From contig BJOX01000020.1 of NCBI GenBank assembly GCA_009731375.1, positions 134,535-182,497 on the forward strand: a stretch of 47,963 nt of DNA, given 5' to 3'. The notes beneath the pieces were generated by a model. That model saw nothing but the letters and a program-made list of their open reading frames with translations, made no database searches and was not told where the DNA came from. Made by a program: the position numbers and the translations under genes. Source of the stretch: Paulinella micropora. Lineage: Eukaryota; Cercozoa; Imbricatea; Euglyphida. This document shows positions 29,162-37,784 of this stretch, in pieces (the first letter of the stretch is position 1; every line of letters begins with the position of its first letter).

Positions 29162-31222
29162 TCAAATAAAAGTATCAAAATTACCATATCCATTCTGTGC
29201 TTTCAACTTTTCCGCTTCTTCTTCTTTTAAGTCTGTGAAACCCGAACTAAACTTAAATCGGTTGCCTTTCGCCCGCTCCATTAAAAATCTCATACTATGC
29301 CAACCGCACGTGTCTGAGGTGTTGGATTGTTGTTTTACTTGATTAACCTTCATTAACAAATAACTATCGGGGTGGCTTTTATCTATTAGCCTTTTCATTT
29401 GTTGCTGAAAGTCTTCCGTTGGTTGGTAAAGTGCTAATGGGTCATACACTTCAACACTCCTGTCTTTATCTAGACTTACCCATATAGCAATCCAATGAGA
29501 CCCCGCTTGTTTGTGATTGTCCAAATTCATAATAAATCCGTATCGCTTTCTTTTTTCTGGATTTAGTTTGTAGATTTCATCACTGGCTATTGCTCCGAGA
29601 TACCATCCATATTTTTTCATTATGTCATCTATTTCATTAGTCATTAAACCGCGACCCTCACCTTGTAATGGGACTTGCTCTGGCTGTGGCTCTGGCTCTG
29701 GTTGCTGTTGCTCTTGCTCTGTCTCTGGTTGCTGTGGTGTTCGGTCTGGCGGTGTAGTCGTATCCACTGCTGGCTCTGGTGGCGGTGGTAGCGGTTGGGG
29801 CATCCCTTCATCAACATTTAAATCCGCTGAAACTTGTTTATCTACATTTGGGTCTATTGTCATTTTGTTAGTTAGAGTATTTACAAAATCATGTTTGTTC
29901 ATTGTGTGTTTCCAATCTTTGCGGGCTAAGTATTTTTTTATTTTCGCTATTGAAAATACCTTATCAATTAATTCATCTAATGTCTTCGCTCCACTACCTT
30001 TTTGTTCAGTAATACCCATATACTCTTCATATCTAGCATAATCCGCCACTTTTCTTTTTACGTTTTTCACCTCACTTCCAACATCAATATTAAACCTTTT
30101 AATCATGTTAATAATCCACTTTGAAGTGTCTTTGTAATTTAATTTGTTATGACCATCATTATCTAGTCTCTTTTTTAAAGCCTGTGCTAACTCTTTTATG
30201 GTAATGGTTGGGTGATAAGTTTTTGAAAATCCAGAGATTAAAAATTGATTAATTTGTAAATTTTCAAGATGCTTACCCTTTTCTTCTGCTTTCTTTTTTT
30301 CCTTTTCAAGTTTTTCTTTATATTCTTCTGCTAACTTTTTCTGTTCTTCTAAAGATGTCGCTGTGGCTATAGCCATCTGAATATCTTGACTGGCTTTTTG
30401 TAAGTCTTTGAGACTCATCTTTTTTATGAACTTATCTGTATATCCTGCTAATTTCAGTGTTTCAATATCTTTCTGCTTTTGCTTTTTTTCTTCCTCATAT
30501 TGCTCTTTCGTTTTCAATGGTGCTTCATCTCCTAAATTAGGTAAGGCTGGTGCTTGTGGTGGTGCTCCAAATGGTGGTGCTAATGGCGGTGCTTGTGGTT
30601 GTCCCTGTTGTTGTGGCATGATATATTGATACTGCTGTGGCGGTGGCATAATAGCCAATCTTTGGTTCCTTTGCTGTTCGTATTGTAAATCCTCTATGAG
30701 TTTTTGCTCCCTCCTTAGTTCTCTGTCTTTTTGCTCTTGTCGTTCCTTGATATCGGATAGTTCATTGCGGTGTATCCTTGCTAACTCATCCTGCCTTTCC
30801 TTCACATCTGCTACGTCTTTTCGTTCTAGCCTTTTCTTTTCTTCTTCTAAATCCTCCCTTTTCTTCTTTTCCTTTTCTTCCTCGTCATGTATTAACTCAT
30901 ATTTCTTTTGTAAGTTGCTTTGTATTTGGTTTCGGTTCTCGTGTTCAAGACGATTGAAATCAGATTTGATTATTTTTTCCCTTGGTTTGCGGCTAGCCCT
31001 TTGCGACTTTGGTTTGCTAATATATTTCATAAAAAGTTTAACAATTTGTAATGTGCTTAAATCATTTGTTTTCTTACCAAAATTAAGATAATATTTTTTA
31101 CCCTTCTGGATAATATATGGCCTCCCGCTCTTATTTCTATAAACTCGTGGTGGACGGACTTTCGCCCTTTTCACATTCTTAGTCTTAGCCGAACCCATTA
31201 TATTATCAAAAAAATATTTCAA
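29162..31222 (-). CDS. PRO: Virion core-type protein fused to adenain-like maturation protease
   Basis: 686 aa. The first 80 residues are very basic (KNVKRAKVRPPRVYRNKSGR). Residues about 110-190 and 290-330 are Glu/Lys coiled coil, and 195-240 and 480-515 are Pro/Gln-rich. The C-terminal 165 residues are an adenovirus-type cysteine protease: SHWIAIWVSL (His576), SVEVYDPLALY (Asp594), a Gln at about 631 and DTCGWHSMRFLMER (Cys639). It would cleave virion proteins during maturation. LQGEG at 519-523 matches the adenain consensus (M/I/L)xGx|G exactly at the domain border, so self-release of a 164-aa enzyme is inferred. Polinton proteases are usually separate genes, so the fusion is unusual. Confidence 0.85.
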   Translation of the reverse strand: MKYFFDNIMGSAKTKNVKRAKVRPPRVYRNKSGRPYIIQKGKKYYLNFGKKTNDLSTLQIVKLFMKYISKPKSQRASRKPREKIIKSDFNRLEHENRNQIQSNLQKKYELIHDEEEKEKKKREDLEEEKKRLERKDVADVKERQDELARIHRNELSDIKERQEQKDRELRREQKLIEDLQYEQQRNQRLAIMPPPQQYQYIMPQQQGQPQAPPLAPPFGAPPQAPALPNLGDEAPLKTKEQYEEEKKQKQKDIETLKLAGYTDKFIKKMSLKDLQKASQDIQMAIATATSLEEQKKLAEEYKEKLEKEKKKAEEKGKHLENLQINQFLISGFSKTYHPTITIKELAQALKKRLDNDGHNKLNYKDTSKWIINMIKRFNIDVGSEVKNVKRKVADYARYEEYMGITEQKGSGAKTLDELIDKVFSIAKIKKYLARKDWKHTMNKHDFVNTLTNKMTIDPNVDKQVSADLNVDEGMPQPLPPPPEPAVDTTTPPDRTPQQPETEQEQQQPEPEPQPEQVPLQGEGRGLMTNEIDDIMKKYGWYLGAIASDEIYKLNPEKRKRYGFIMNLDNHKQAGSHWIAIWVSLDKDRSVEVYDPLALYQPTEDFQQQMKRLIDKSHPDSYLLMKVNQVKQQSNTSDTCGWHSMRFLMERAKGNRFKFSSGFTDLKEEEAEKLKAQNGYGNFDTFI

Positions 31223-31272
31223 GAAACAAAATATATCTTCAACGAAACTTAGCCCCGCTTGCTAAACATGTT

Positions 31273-31596
31273 TTATCTAAACTTTACAGCACCTCCTCGT
31301 TGCTTACCATACCCAAGTTTTGCGGCAGTAGCACTAACACTACCCGCGTAAGGCACCCCAACACTACTCAATGCCCCCGCAGTCCTAGAGATTACCTTAT
31401 TATCGCGAAGAAATTTATTAACAGCCAAGGCGGTTTTTCCGACCTTAGCCCAGTTAATCTTTCCTCCCTTTTGACCACATCCCTTCTTCTTTGATCTTGT
31501 CCGAGATACTTTTTTTCCTCCCTTCTGTGGCATTGATGGATTGTATCCGATGTTATATCCTGATGGTTGTGAAATTATCACTGGTGATACTGGCAT
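31273..31596 (-). CDS. Small basic virion core-like peptide
   Basis: 107 aa. The N-terminal third is unstructured, followed by KKVSRTRSKKKGCGQKGGK, then an amphipathic/hydrophobic C-terminal half (NWAKVGKTALAVNKFL, TAGALSSVGVPYAGSV) ending LGYGKQRGGAVKFR. Basic peptides with several Gly-Gly sites recall adenovirus core or membrane-active precursors cut by the viral protease. Proteins with an SVGVPYAGS-like segment occur in related viruses as far as I recall. A role in DNA condensation or membrane interaction is inferred. It lies between the ATPase and protease genes. Confidence 0.6.
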   Translation of the reverse strand: MPVSPVIISQPSGYNIGYNPSMPQKGGKKVSRTRSKKKGCGQKGGKINWAKVGKTALAVNKFLRDNKVISRTAGALSSVGVPYAGSVSATAAKLGYGKQRGGAVKFR

Positions 31597-31629
31597 ATAT
31601 AATACAGAAAAATAATTAATTACAAATTT

Positions 31630-32448
31630 TTATTTCAACCGATAAGCAAAGTTTTTTCTTAACTCATCATCAACACTTGAAACATAAAGAAAATTAAATC
31701 TCTCCTTTGTTGCTTCATGATACTTTTGAAGAAAGTAATCAAAGTCAAAAGATAAGTCTAAGTGTTTATACACTAGTTCCATTTTGTCCTGAGATTGGCT
31801 TGGAAAGATTAATAGATAATCTAACTGCTTAATGGCTTCTGGCCGTAGGTCGTTCAGATACTGACTAGACATAATAACCTTTGATTTATAGTGTCTGTTC
31901 TTTTTTAACAAATCGCTTACGGACTTGTCTCTTAATCCACTTCCTAAATCATCCAAAACAAAAACAACCTCTGGCGAAATATACTTACTTGGTCTTTCTT
32001 TCGGTGCTTCATTTGTCTGTTTCTTTTCTTTTCCAAAATAAAGAAATTGTGGTTTCTCCATCGGTTCTTTATCATCTTGTTTAATTTCGCCTTCATGCTC
32101 TTCGTTATCTCTGTTCAATTTGTCTAATTCGTAATCAATGACATTTACACCATCCGATTTGAGAAAGGTATATATTGCCATCGGGTTGCCTCTGTTCTTA
32201 AAGTGCTTAACCATTGCTTTATAAATGTAGTCCTTGTGGATTGTTGAAGCGATAATAACAATACGGGTTTTTCTGTCTGTTGTCCGTTTCAGTATTTCAA
32301 AGAGTGCTGTCGTCTTACCGCTCTTCTTACGGGCAAGTAGAAATATGTTGGCATACGGCTCATTAAATAATTTATAACCCTTGGCTTTTTTGTTTCCATC
32401 ACCCTCTTGTTTTACTGGCTTCACCTTGACATTGTTTATTTTCTCCAT
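31630..32448 (-). CDS. ATPase: FtsK/HerA-type genome-packaging ATPase
   Basis: 272 aa from ATG 32448 (MEKINNVKVKPV). A longer start at 32478 would overlap the upstream gene. Walker A is LLARKKSGKTTALFEILKR, Walker B is VVFVLDDLGSG, and MSSQYLNDLRPEA provides the sensor-like Ser-Gln. Length and order match the A32-like packaging ATPases of Polintons, virophages and larger DNA viruses. It pumps the genome into the procapsid. A Glu/Asp/Lys-rich insertion of about 40 residues (LNRDNEEHEGEIKQDDKEP) sits between the Walker motifs. It is co-oriented with, and 34 bp from, the core-peptide gene. Confidence 0.92.
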   Translation of the reverse strand: MEKINNVKVKPVKQEGDGNKKAKGYKLFNEPYANIFLLARKKSGKTTALFEILKRTTDRKTRIVIIASTIHKDYIYKAMVKHFKNRGNPMAIYTFLKSDGVNVIDYELDKLNRDNEEHEGEIKQDDKEPMEKPQFLYFGKEKKQTNEAPKERPSKYISPEVVFVLDDLGSGLRDKSVSDLLKKNRHYKSKVIMSSQYLNDLRPEAIKQLDYLLIFPSQSQDKMELVYKHLDLSFDFDYFLQKYHEATKERFNFLYVSSVDDELRKNFAYRLK

Positions 32449-32456
32449 CCTATATT

Positions 32457-32819
32457 CTACCCTACGAATTCCAAACACACAACAATTCGCCCCGCTAAAT
32501 TTCCTGTGTCAATATTTCCGCTGTCGGTTTCAAGGACTTTAAATGTATATTGTCCGTCCGTCCATCCGACGACACCCAAATTATAACCGAGATTTGAAAT
32601 GTTTGCTGTAGTGCTGTCCGCAAATGTTCCAATAATTCCAATTCTATCCATGTAAAGAATTCTGGTTTTGGTTTCGGTCTGGTCGTTCATATAGTGGATA
32701 AACTTAACATTCATTTTGGTGGGTGTGAATGACATTTGGATATTCTTATTAAATGTTTTGCTTCCTCCCGCAAAATCATTGCTCAGAAAAATAATCTTTT
32801 GGTATTTATAGTCAGTCAT
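32457..32819 (-). CDS. Small beta-rich hypothetical protein of the structural cluster
   Basis: 120 aa from ATG 32819 (MTDYKYQKIIFLSND), chosen because TAATATAACC precedes it; ATG 32837 would add six residues. No recognisable domain. It is rich in Thr/Ile/Asn and predicted strands (TKTRILYMDRIGIIGTF, GQYTFKVLE), fitting a small capsid-associated or cement protein. The stop lies 9 bp upstream of the ATPase start. Its ATG and that of the oppositely oriented 85-aa frame share CATG (32817-32820). Confidence 0.6.
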   Translation of the reverse strand: MTDYKYQKIIFLSNDFAGGSKTFNKNIQMSFTPTKMNVKFIHYMNDQTETKTRILYMDRIGIIGTFADSTTANISNLGYNLGVVGWTDGQYTFKVLETDSGNIDTGNLAGRIVVCLEFVG

Positions 32820-33075
32820 GGTTATATTACTACTCATAAACTTTTTAATAATCAAAATATTTTCGCGGACTGCCTGCGACTTTTACTCACGGATAAGTGA
32901 AAAAAAGAATATAAGTTGTGTTTATTGTATTCAAAAAGGTATAGATACTAAATTTAAATGTATTTACAAACCGATGAGTGATTGGTGTGTTAGTTTTGAT
33001 GAAGCAATGCCTTTAATCTGTGATGGTGATAATAGATGGTATATGACACATATATACGAATGCTCATTTCTTTGA
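32818..33075 (+). CDS. Possible small Cys-rich membrane or secreted protein
   Basis: 85 aa on the plus strand inside the minus-strand block. It starts MVILLLINFLIIKIFS, a signal-anchor-like segment, followed by seven Cys (CVYCIQKG among them) and ends ECSFL, overlapping the tail of the next minus-strand gene by 12 bp. No family recognised. The interval 32860-33063 has no other candidate gene, which favours it being real, but the head-to-head overlap with the neighbouring start leaves little room for a promoter. Confidence 0.4.
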   Translation: MVILLLINFLIIKIFSRTACDFYSRISEKKNISCVYCIQKGIDTKFKCIYKPMSDWCVSFDEAMPLICDGDNRWYMTHIYECSFL

Positions 33076-33417
33076 AGAAGGCGATGGAAGGCAAATCCCA
33101 ATCAAAAGTGTTAAAATACCGACATAAGTATTAGCAACCTCACAAGGTAAGTTCTTTTCAGATAGCCTTACGATACAAAGGGTGATGATGGATATAATGA
33201 TACCCATTTGAAATAAGTATTTAATAAGGCGGCTGTCTGTCGGTCTATTTTTCATACAACAGCACGACCAGTTATCTTCCAATTCATGCTCTACTTTTTT
33301 TTCCTCAGTCTTTAGTTCTACTTCAAGAACACGGGATTTTAATTCTGGAGTTAGTTCGCCATCCATATCCATAATAGGTGGGGGTCTGTGAAGTCTAGTC
33401 GTATTATTGTTTGACAT
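33064..33417 (-). CDS. Two-helix membrane protein of the structural cluster
   Basis: 117 aa. An acidic N-terminal half (MDMDGELTPELKSRVLEVE, predicted helix) is followed by a CCC motif and two hydrophobic helices (YLFQMGIIISIITLCIV and TYVGILTLLIGICL), ending SPSSKK. It probably inserts in a membrane. An entry, lysis or internal-membrane role cannot be decided from sequence. Its ATG overlaps the last 14 bp of the fibre gene, so the two are likely co-expressed. Confidence 0.6.
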   Translation of the reverse strand: MSNNNTTRLHRPPPIMDMDGELTPELKSRVLEVELKTEEKKVEHELEDNWSCCCMKNRPTDSRLIKYLFQMGIIISIITLCIVRLSEKNLPCEVANTYVGILTLLIGICLPSPSSKK

Positions 33418-36400
33418 TTTCTCTAATTTCTTGTAGTATATTCATGAGATTTTTATTTTCTTTTTCTAAATTATCTACCCTATCTCGGACATGTCCGAGA
33501 TTATCTGATAATTGTTGAACGGCCTTAATTAACGGGGCAATAAACTCGGAATAACCTATGCCATAACCGACATCACCACTATCAATACATTTAACATCTT
33601 CTGGCTTAACACTCACACCTTTCAATTCGTATTCCGCTCTTTGCTTTGGACACGGAACCATAATTGTTTCTTTTATAAAACCGCCAAAATCTAACATATC
33701 CATTTCTGTTAGTATTTCTTCTAATTCCTGTGCTATTAAGCCAGTCCTACATTTCTTTTTGTCGTCAATCATACGATAGCAGACTGGATTTAACTTATTA
33801 ATAAAATCTAAGCCTAAACATTCCTTTATATCTTCTTTTTTTCTCCTGTCTGAATATTGAATTGGATTAGACAATACCCATAATTGCCCATCACTCCCTC
33901 TCAAAGACATTAAAGCAGTATTTGAATTATTCTCCCATATGAACCCACTCGTTGAAGAACCATTTAATCTAAATCTAATAGAATAAGAAGTTAATCCTCC
34001 GCCTACTCCTCCTGCTGGTGCTGTTCCTCCACTTAATGATTTATTAGCCCCAGACTGGCTCATATAAATCCCCCAGTTTGAATCTCCAATGTCCCACATA
34101 AATATTCCTCTCGCATTTGTCCCGTCTGTTTGCCCTTGAATTGCTATTTTTGCCCCATTAGTTGATGCTGATGCCGTTGTTAGTGTGCCTGTGTATGTAA
34201 TTCCCGCATTTGCCGTTATTAATCCGCTCGCCGTTAATGTTGTTGTTGATATACCCGCATTTGCCGTTATTAATCCACTCGCAGTGATCGTAGTTGTTGA
34301 TACACCAGCACTAGCCGTTATTAATCCTTTTGTCCATAAAGTCCCGTTTGCCCCGTTTAATGACATTAACAATTGTTCGGAAGAGTTCTCCCATATAAAA
34401 CCATCGGTTGAAACATTGCTAACTCTAAATCTAACGGCGAAAGAAGTAAAATCGTTTCCAGCAACGGCTGATGCCACTCCACCTGCTAGAGATTTATTGG
34501 CTCCAGATTGTGCCATATAAATACCATAATTTGTATTGCCAGTGTCCCACAAAAATATTCCTCTTGTATTACCTCCATTAGTATTTCCTTGTATAACTAT
34601 GCTTGAACCTCCTGTTGCTGTTAGTAGGCCACTCGCGGTTGCCGTTGTTGTTGATATCCCCGCATTTGCCGTTATTAATCCACTCGCGGTTGCTGTTGTT
34701 GTTGATATACCCGCGGTTGAAGTAATTGTTGTTCCCGTTATTGTTCCGCCATTTGTTATATTGTTTGAGTTCATATCTAAGGCACCATAAAACCGCATAC
34801 CGCCAGCATTGTTAAAACGGACAATGTCAGACGAAGCACTTTTATTATCCAAAAGTTTTGAAATATAAAGTCCCGCCCCTTTTACATCAGATGCTACATT
34901 CGTAAATACATAACCTCGTTGGTTCGCGGTTCCACTTGAAGCAGTATTTAGAGTAAATAAGAAATACTGATAATCACCCGTTGTCTGTGAAAAGAATATA
35001 TCTCCTCCGTTTTGGTTTAATATCCTCGCCCCATTATATGTTATATTTCCACCATTAATGATATCCACATTATTGAAATCGGCTTGGCTTAACAAATTCA
35101 GTGCCCTTACATCATTTCTACTTCCATTAAATATCTTAATTCCTGTTATGGTTTGGTCGCCTGTTAGTTTTACATTTTGCCCGTCCAATGTGTCCGCATA
35201 CCCTTTTGTCGCTCCGTCTGTTGATAATGTCGGAGTTCCAAGGTTGGCTATTTTGCTACTATTACAATCTAACCCCGAAGCATTTACCCAACCGACTATC
35301 GTCCCGTCAATAATAAAACTTATTTTTTTCGCAGAAATTTCAAAGTTGTAATATGTTGCAGTTTTCATATCCAAACTAGCAATTGACCCGATATTACTGG
35401 TAGAATTGAAAACGATAAATGTGCCCTTTGTTGTAGCATTTATTGAATTTCCCGTTATTTCAACACCACTGCTATATGTCTTAATTCCTGCTATGGTTTG
35501 GTTTCCTGTTAGTTTCACATTTTGCCCGTCTAATGTATCCACATACGTTTTATTCGCTCCGTCCGTTGTTGCTGTTGGTGTGGCCAAATTTGTAATTTTT
35601 CTATTGTTTAAAGATAGTGTCGTGCCCGTTGCTGTCGCGATTACATTATCACCCGCATATAAATCAACATACGAACCCGTTATTTGTATCGGATAATAGG
35701 CCGCGGTTGCTATTTTTTGTGCCACAATCTCTCCTATATTTGTCGCCGTATCAAAGGCAATACCGATACCATCAAAAGCGGTTGGAGCAGTAGCACCCCG
35801 CACTTCTATTGTTGAAGTAAATTTTTTATTCCCTGCTATGGTTTGGTCTCCTGTTAGTTTAACGACAGAAGTATCAAGGGCAGAAACATCAATACCATCA
35901 ACAAGATTAACATTTGTTATTGAAAATCCACCCATATTTAAACTGCCCGTCATAGCCGTTGTGCCGTCCTTTGCTAGTTTCGTATCGGTATATGCTTTTG
36001 TTGAAGCATCGCCGTCATAGAATGGCGCGGGCAGTCCGCTGATTGCTGTCGTGCTGTTAAAATTTAAAACATTATTTGTCAATGTCATTCCACCCCCTGT
36101 TGTTGGAGCAAAAAGTATGGACGAGCCTACAAAAGATAATGGATAGCCCGTTGCTCCACCTGCCTCCGACGAATAGATAGAGCCCATATTATTGTTGTAA
36201 TTGAAGAATAATTTGCCTGTGTTTAATGGATTTGAGTCTTTTACACCCACATAAGTAGTAAATGTTTTATTCCCTGTTATAGTCTGGTCTCCTGTTAGTT
36301 TAACGACAGAACTATCAAGAGCCGAAACATCAACACCATCAACATTACCGACATTTGCTACATTAAAACCCCCCATATTTAAATCTCCAAACATCATAGC

Positions 36401-37162
36401 GAGACCATCCAATCTGAGAAATGGTGAGTTTGTGTTTCTCCATTGCCCAGTGCTATAAATGAGCAGTTGGTTATCGGCTGGTGTGCCTGTAATCAAAACA
36501 TCGCTGTGTGTATTAATTGAGCCATCCGCGGACACTTTATCATTATTGTCTTCGTGCTCTGATATCCAAGTATCAACATCTTTGGTATTTAGTAAATTAA
36601 CTCCCGTTATATTCAAATTACCACCCATACTAATGTTGCCGAATTCATCCACATTTATTGGAAATGTTTTATTTACCCAGTTTATTGAGTTATATGTTAG
36701 ATAACTATTCATAGCAATTGGTGCTGTTATGACTACATCAGAGAGTGTATCAATTGAGCCGATTGTTGTATTTCTCCATTTACCATCTACATCATTATAT
36801 GTTAAGTATTGCCCGACCGCTGGTGCGGATATGTTTGTGTCTATGAGATTGTATAGACTGGTTTGGTGCGGATTACTTGTATTGGAGCGGTGTTGAGTTG
36901 AGGCTTTAACTTCGTCGTTGTCCCTTACTCGTTGCTCTGTGTAGTATAAATTTTTTCCTTCTTTGACATCTGTTGTTGATTTTAAAGCGAGCCGTGTATC
37001 AAAGCGGTTATCAGTGAAATAAAGATTTACGGGTTCGGCATCTTCTGGCACTCTGTCTGTATTCAGACCAATAATATTAGTGTTGGTAAGGTCTAAGTTT
37101 TTTATGTCTAGACTATCAACAGCCAACTCATTAAGGCCTAAGAGTGATTTATATTGCGACAT
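33404..37162 (-). CDS. Fibre-like protein with C-terminal peptidase S74 (endosialidase chaperone) domain
   Basis: 1,252 aa. The body consists of repeats: LTGDQTI(A/T)GNK-type units (for example VKLTGDQTITGNKTF) and TTTATASGLITANAGIS-type units, as in trimeric beta-helical fibres. The C-terminal domain starts at SDRRKKEDIKECLGLDFI (Ser1104 would be the self-cleavage Ser, with the downstream Lys/Asp), followed by GLIAQELEEIL and GIGYSEFIAPLIKAVQQL and a terminal coiled coil. This is the S74 intramolecular chaperone that folds trimeric phage tail fibres and then releases itself. A host-recognition spike on the virion is inferred. It is the first and largest gene of the minus-strand block; the ATG follows TTAATATAAT. 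Confidence 0.88.
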   Translation of the reverse strand: MSQYKSLLGLNELAVDSLDIKNLDLTNTNIIGLNTDRVPEDAEPVNLYFTDNRFDTRLALKSTTDVKEGKNLYYTEQRVRDNDEVKASTQHRSNTSNPHQTSLYNLIDTNISAPAVGQYLTYNDVDGKWRNTTIGSIDTLSDVVITAPIAMNSYLTYNSINWVNKTFPINVDEFGNISMGGNLNITGVNLLNTKDVDTWISEHEDNNDKVSADGSINTHSDVLITGTPADNQLLIYSTGQWRNTNSPFLRLDGLAMMFGDLNMGGFNVANVGNVDGVDVSALDSSVVKLTGDQTITGNKTFTTYVGVKDSNPLNTGKLFFNYNNNMGSIYSSEAGGATGYPLSFVGSSILFAPTTGGGMTLTNNVLNFNSTTAISGLPAPFYDGDASTKAYTDTKLAKDGTTAMTGSLNMGGFSITNVNLVDGIDVSALDTSVVKLTGDQTIAGNKKFTSTIEVRGATAPTAFDGIGIAFDTATNIGEIVAQKIATAAYYPIQITGSYVDLYAGDNVIATATGTTLSLNNRKITNLATPTATTDGANKTYVDTLDGQNVKLTGNQTIAGIKTYSSGVEITGNSINATTKGTFIVFNSTSNIGSIASLDMKTATYYNFEISAKKISFIIDGTIVGWVNASGLDCNSSKIANLGTPTLSTDGATKGYADTLDGQNVKLTGDQTITGIKIFNGSRNDVRALNLLSQADFNNVDIINGGNITYNGARILNQNGGDIFFSQTTGDYQYFLFTLNTASSGTANQRGYVFTNVASDVKGAGLYISKLLDNKSASSDIVRFNNAGGMRFYGALDMNSNNITNGGTITGTTITSTAGISTTTATASGLITANAGISTTTATASGLLTATGGSSIVIQGNTNGGNTRGIFLWDTGNTNYGIYMAQSGANKSLAGGVASAVAGNDFTSFAVRFRVSNVSTDGFIWENSSEQLLMSLNGANGTLWTKGLITASAGVSTTTITASGLITANAGISTTTLTASGLITANAGITYTGTLTTASASTNGAKIAIQGQTDGTNARGIFMWDIGDSNWGIYMSQSGANKSLSGGTAPAGGVGGGLTSYSIRFRLNGSSTSGFIWENNSNTALMSLRGSDGQLWVLSNPIQYSDRRKKEDIKECLGLDFINKLNPVCYRMIDDKKKCRTGLIAQELEEILTEMDMLDFGGFIKETIMVPCPKQRAEYELKGVSVKPEDVKCIDSGDVGYGIGYSEFIAPLIKAVQQLSDNLGHVRDRVDNLEKENKNLMNILQEIRENVKQ

Positions 37163-37214
37163 ATTATATTAATAATTATTAAAAAATACTAAAATATATT
37201 AATCTTAGTATAGA

Positions 37215-37742
37215 ATGCCGTCCGCAGAAGCAAGTCGTAAGAATTGGGGTAAGGCTGTGGAAAGTATTAAGAGTAAAAAGCAACATAAGGTTGAAATAGC
37301 GAAAGAGAAATTAGCAAAATGTAGAAATGCTTATGTAGGTGATGATGAAGAGATGGAGGAAAAGATAAACCGCATGGCTGAAATGGGTGTTGCTAGTGAT
37401 ATCATTAATGGAAAAGACCAAGATGATACACCAGAAGAAAGCAGTGAGAGCGATGAAGAATGTGATTTTACCGACATTATCGCTGAAAAGATGGCTAAGA
37501 TGAAAATTAAAAGAGCGAAGGTAGAAACTAAGAGAACAAAGAAAAAGACTATTAAGAAAACCGAGCCTGAGCCAGAGAGTGAAGAAAGTGAAAGCGAAAG
37601 TAGCGACGAAGAAGAACCGAAGCCTAAGAAGGGGAAAGGAAAAAAGTCTAGTAGTGTAAGTGTAAAAGTATATAATCAATCTTCTGGTGGTGCTAAGAAA
37701 GAAAAAAATAATGATATTGAAAAATGTTTCTTAAAATTTTGA
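37215..37742 (+). CDS. Highly charged hypothetical protein
   Basis: 175 aa. Basic N terminus (SRKNWGKAVESIKSKKQHK), acidic Ser/Glu patches (EESSESDEECDFT; EPESEESESESSDEEE) and Lys runs (KRTKKKTIKK). No domain recognised; probably disordered and DNA- or protein-binding. It diverges from the fibre gene with 52 bp between ATGs and precedes the integrase in the same direction. It is possibly a chromatin-like or regulatory protein. Confidence 0.6.
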   Translation: MPSAEASRKNWGKAVESIKSKKQHKVEIAKEKLAKCRNAYVGDDEEMEEKINRMAEMGVASDIINGKDQDDTPEESSESDEECDFTDIIAEKMAKMKIKRAKVETKRTKKKTIKKTEPEPESEESESESSDEEEPKPKKGKGKKSSSVSVKVYNQSSGGAKKEKNNDIEKCFLKF

Positions 37743-37784
37743 TAATATAGGATCTTTGTTTTTGACCACTTCAAAAACAAAAAC

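Noticed and set aside
29622-31091. Plus-strand Cys/Ser-rich frames opposite the protease fusion gene
   Set aside because: They are the antisense of Gln/Pro/Lys-rich coding sequence with no features of their own.
34185-36704. Plus-strand Val/Ala/Pro-rich frames opposite the fibre gene
   Set aside because: They mirror the fibre repeats and have no independent support.
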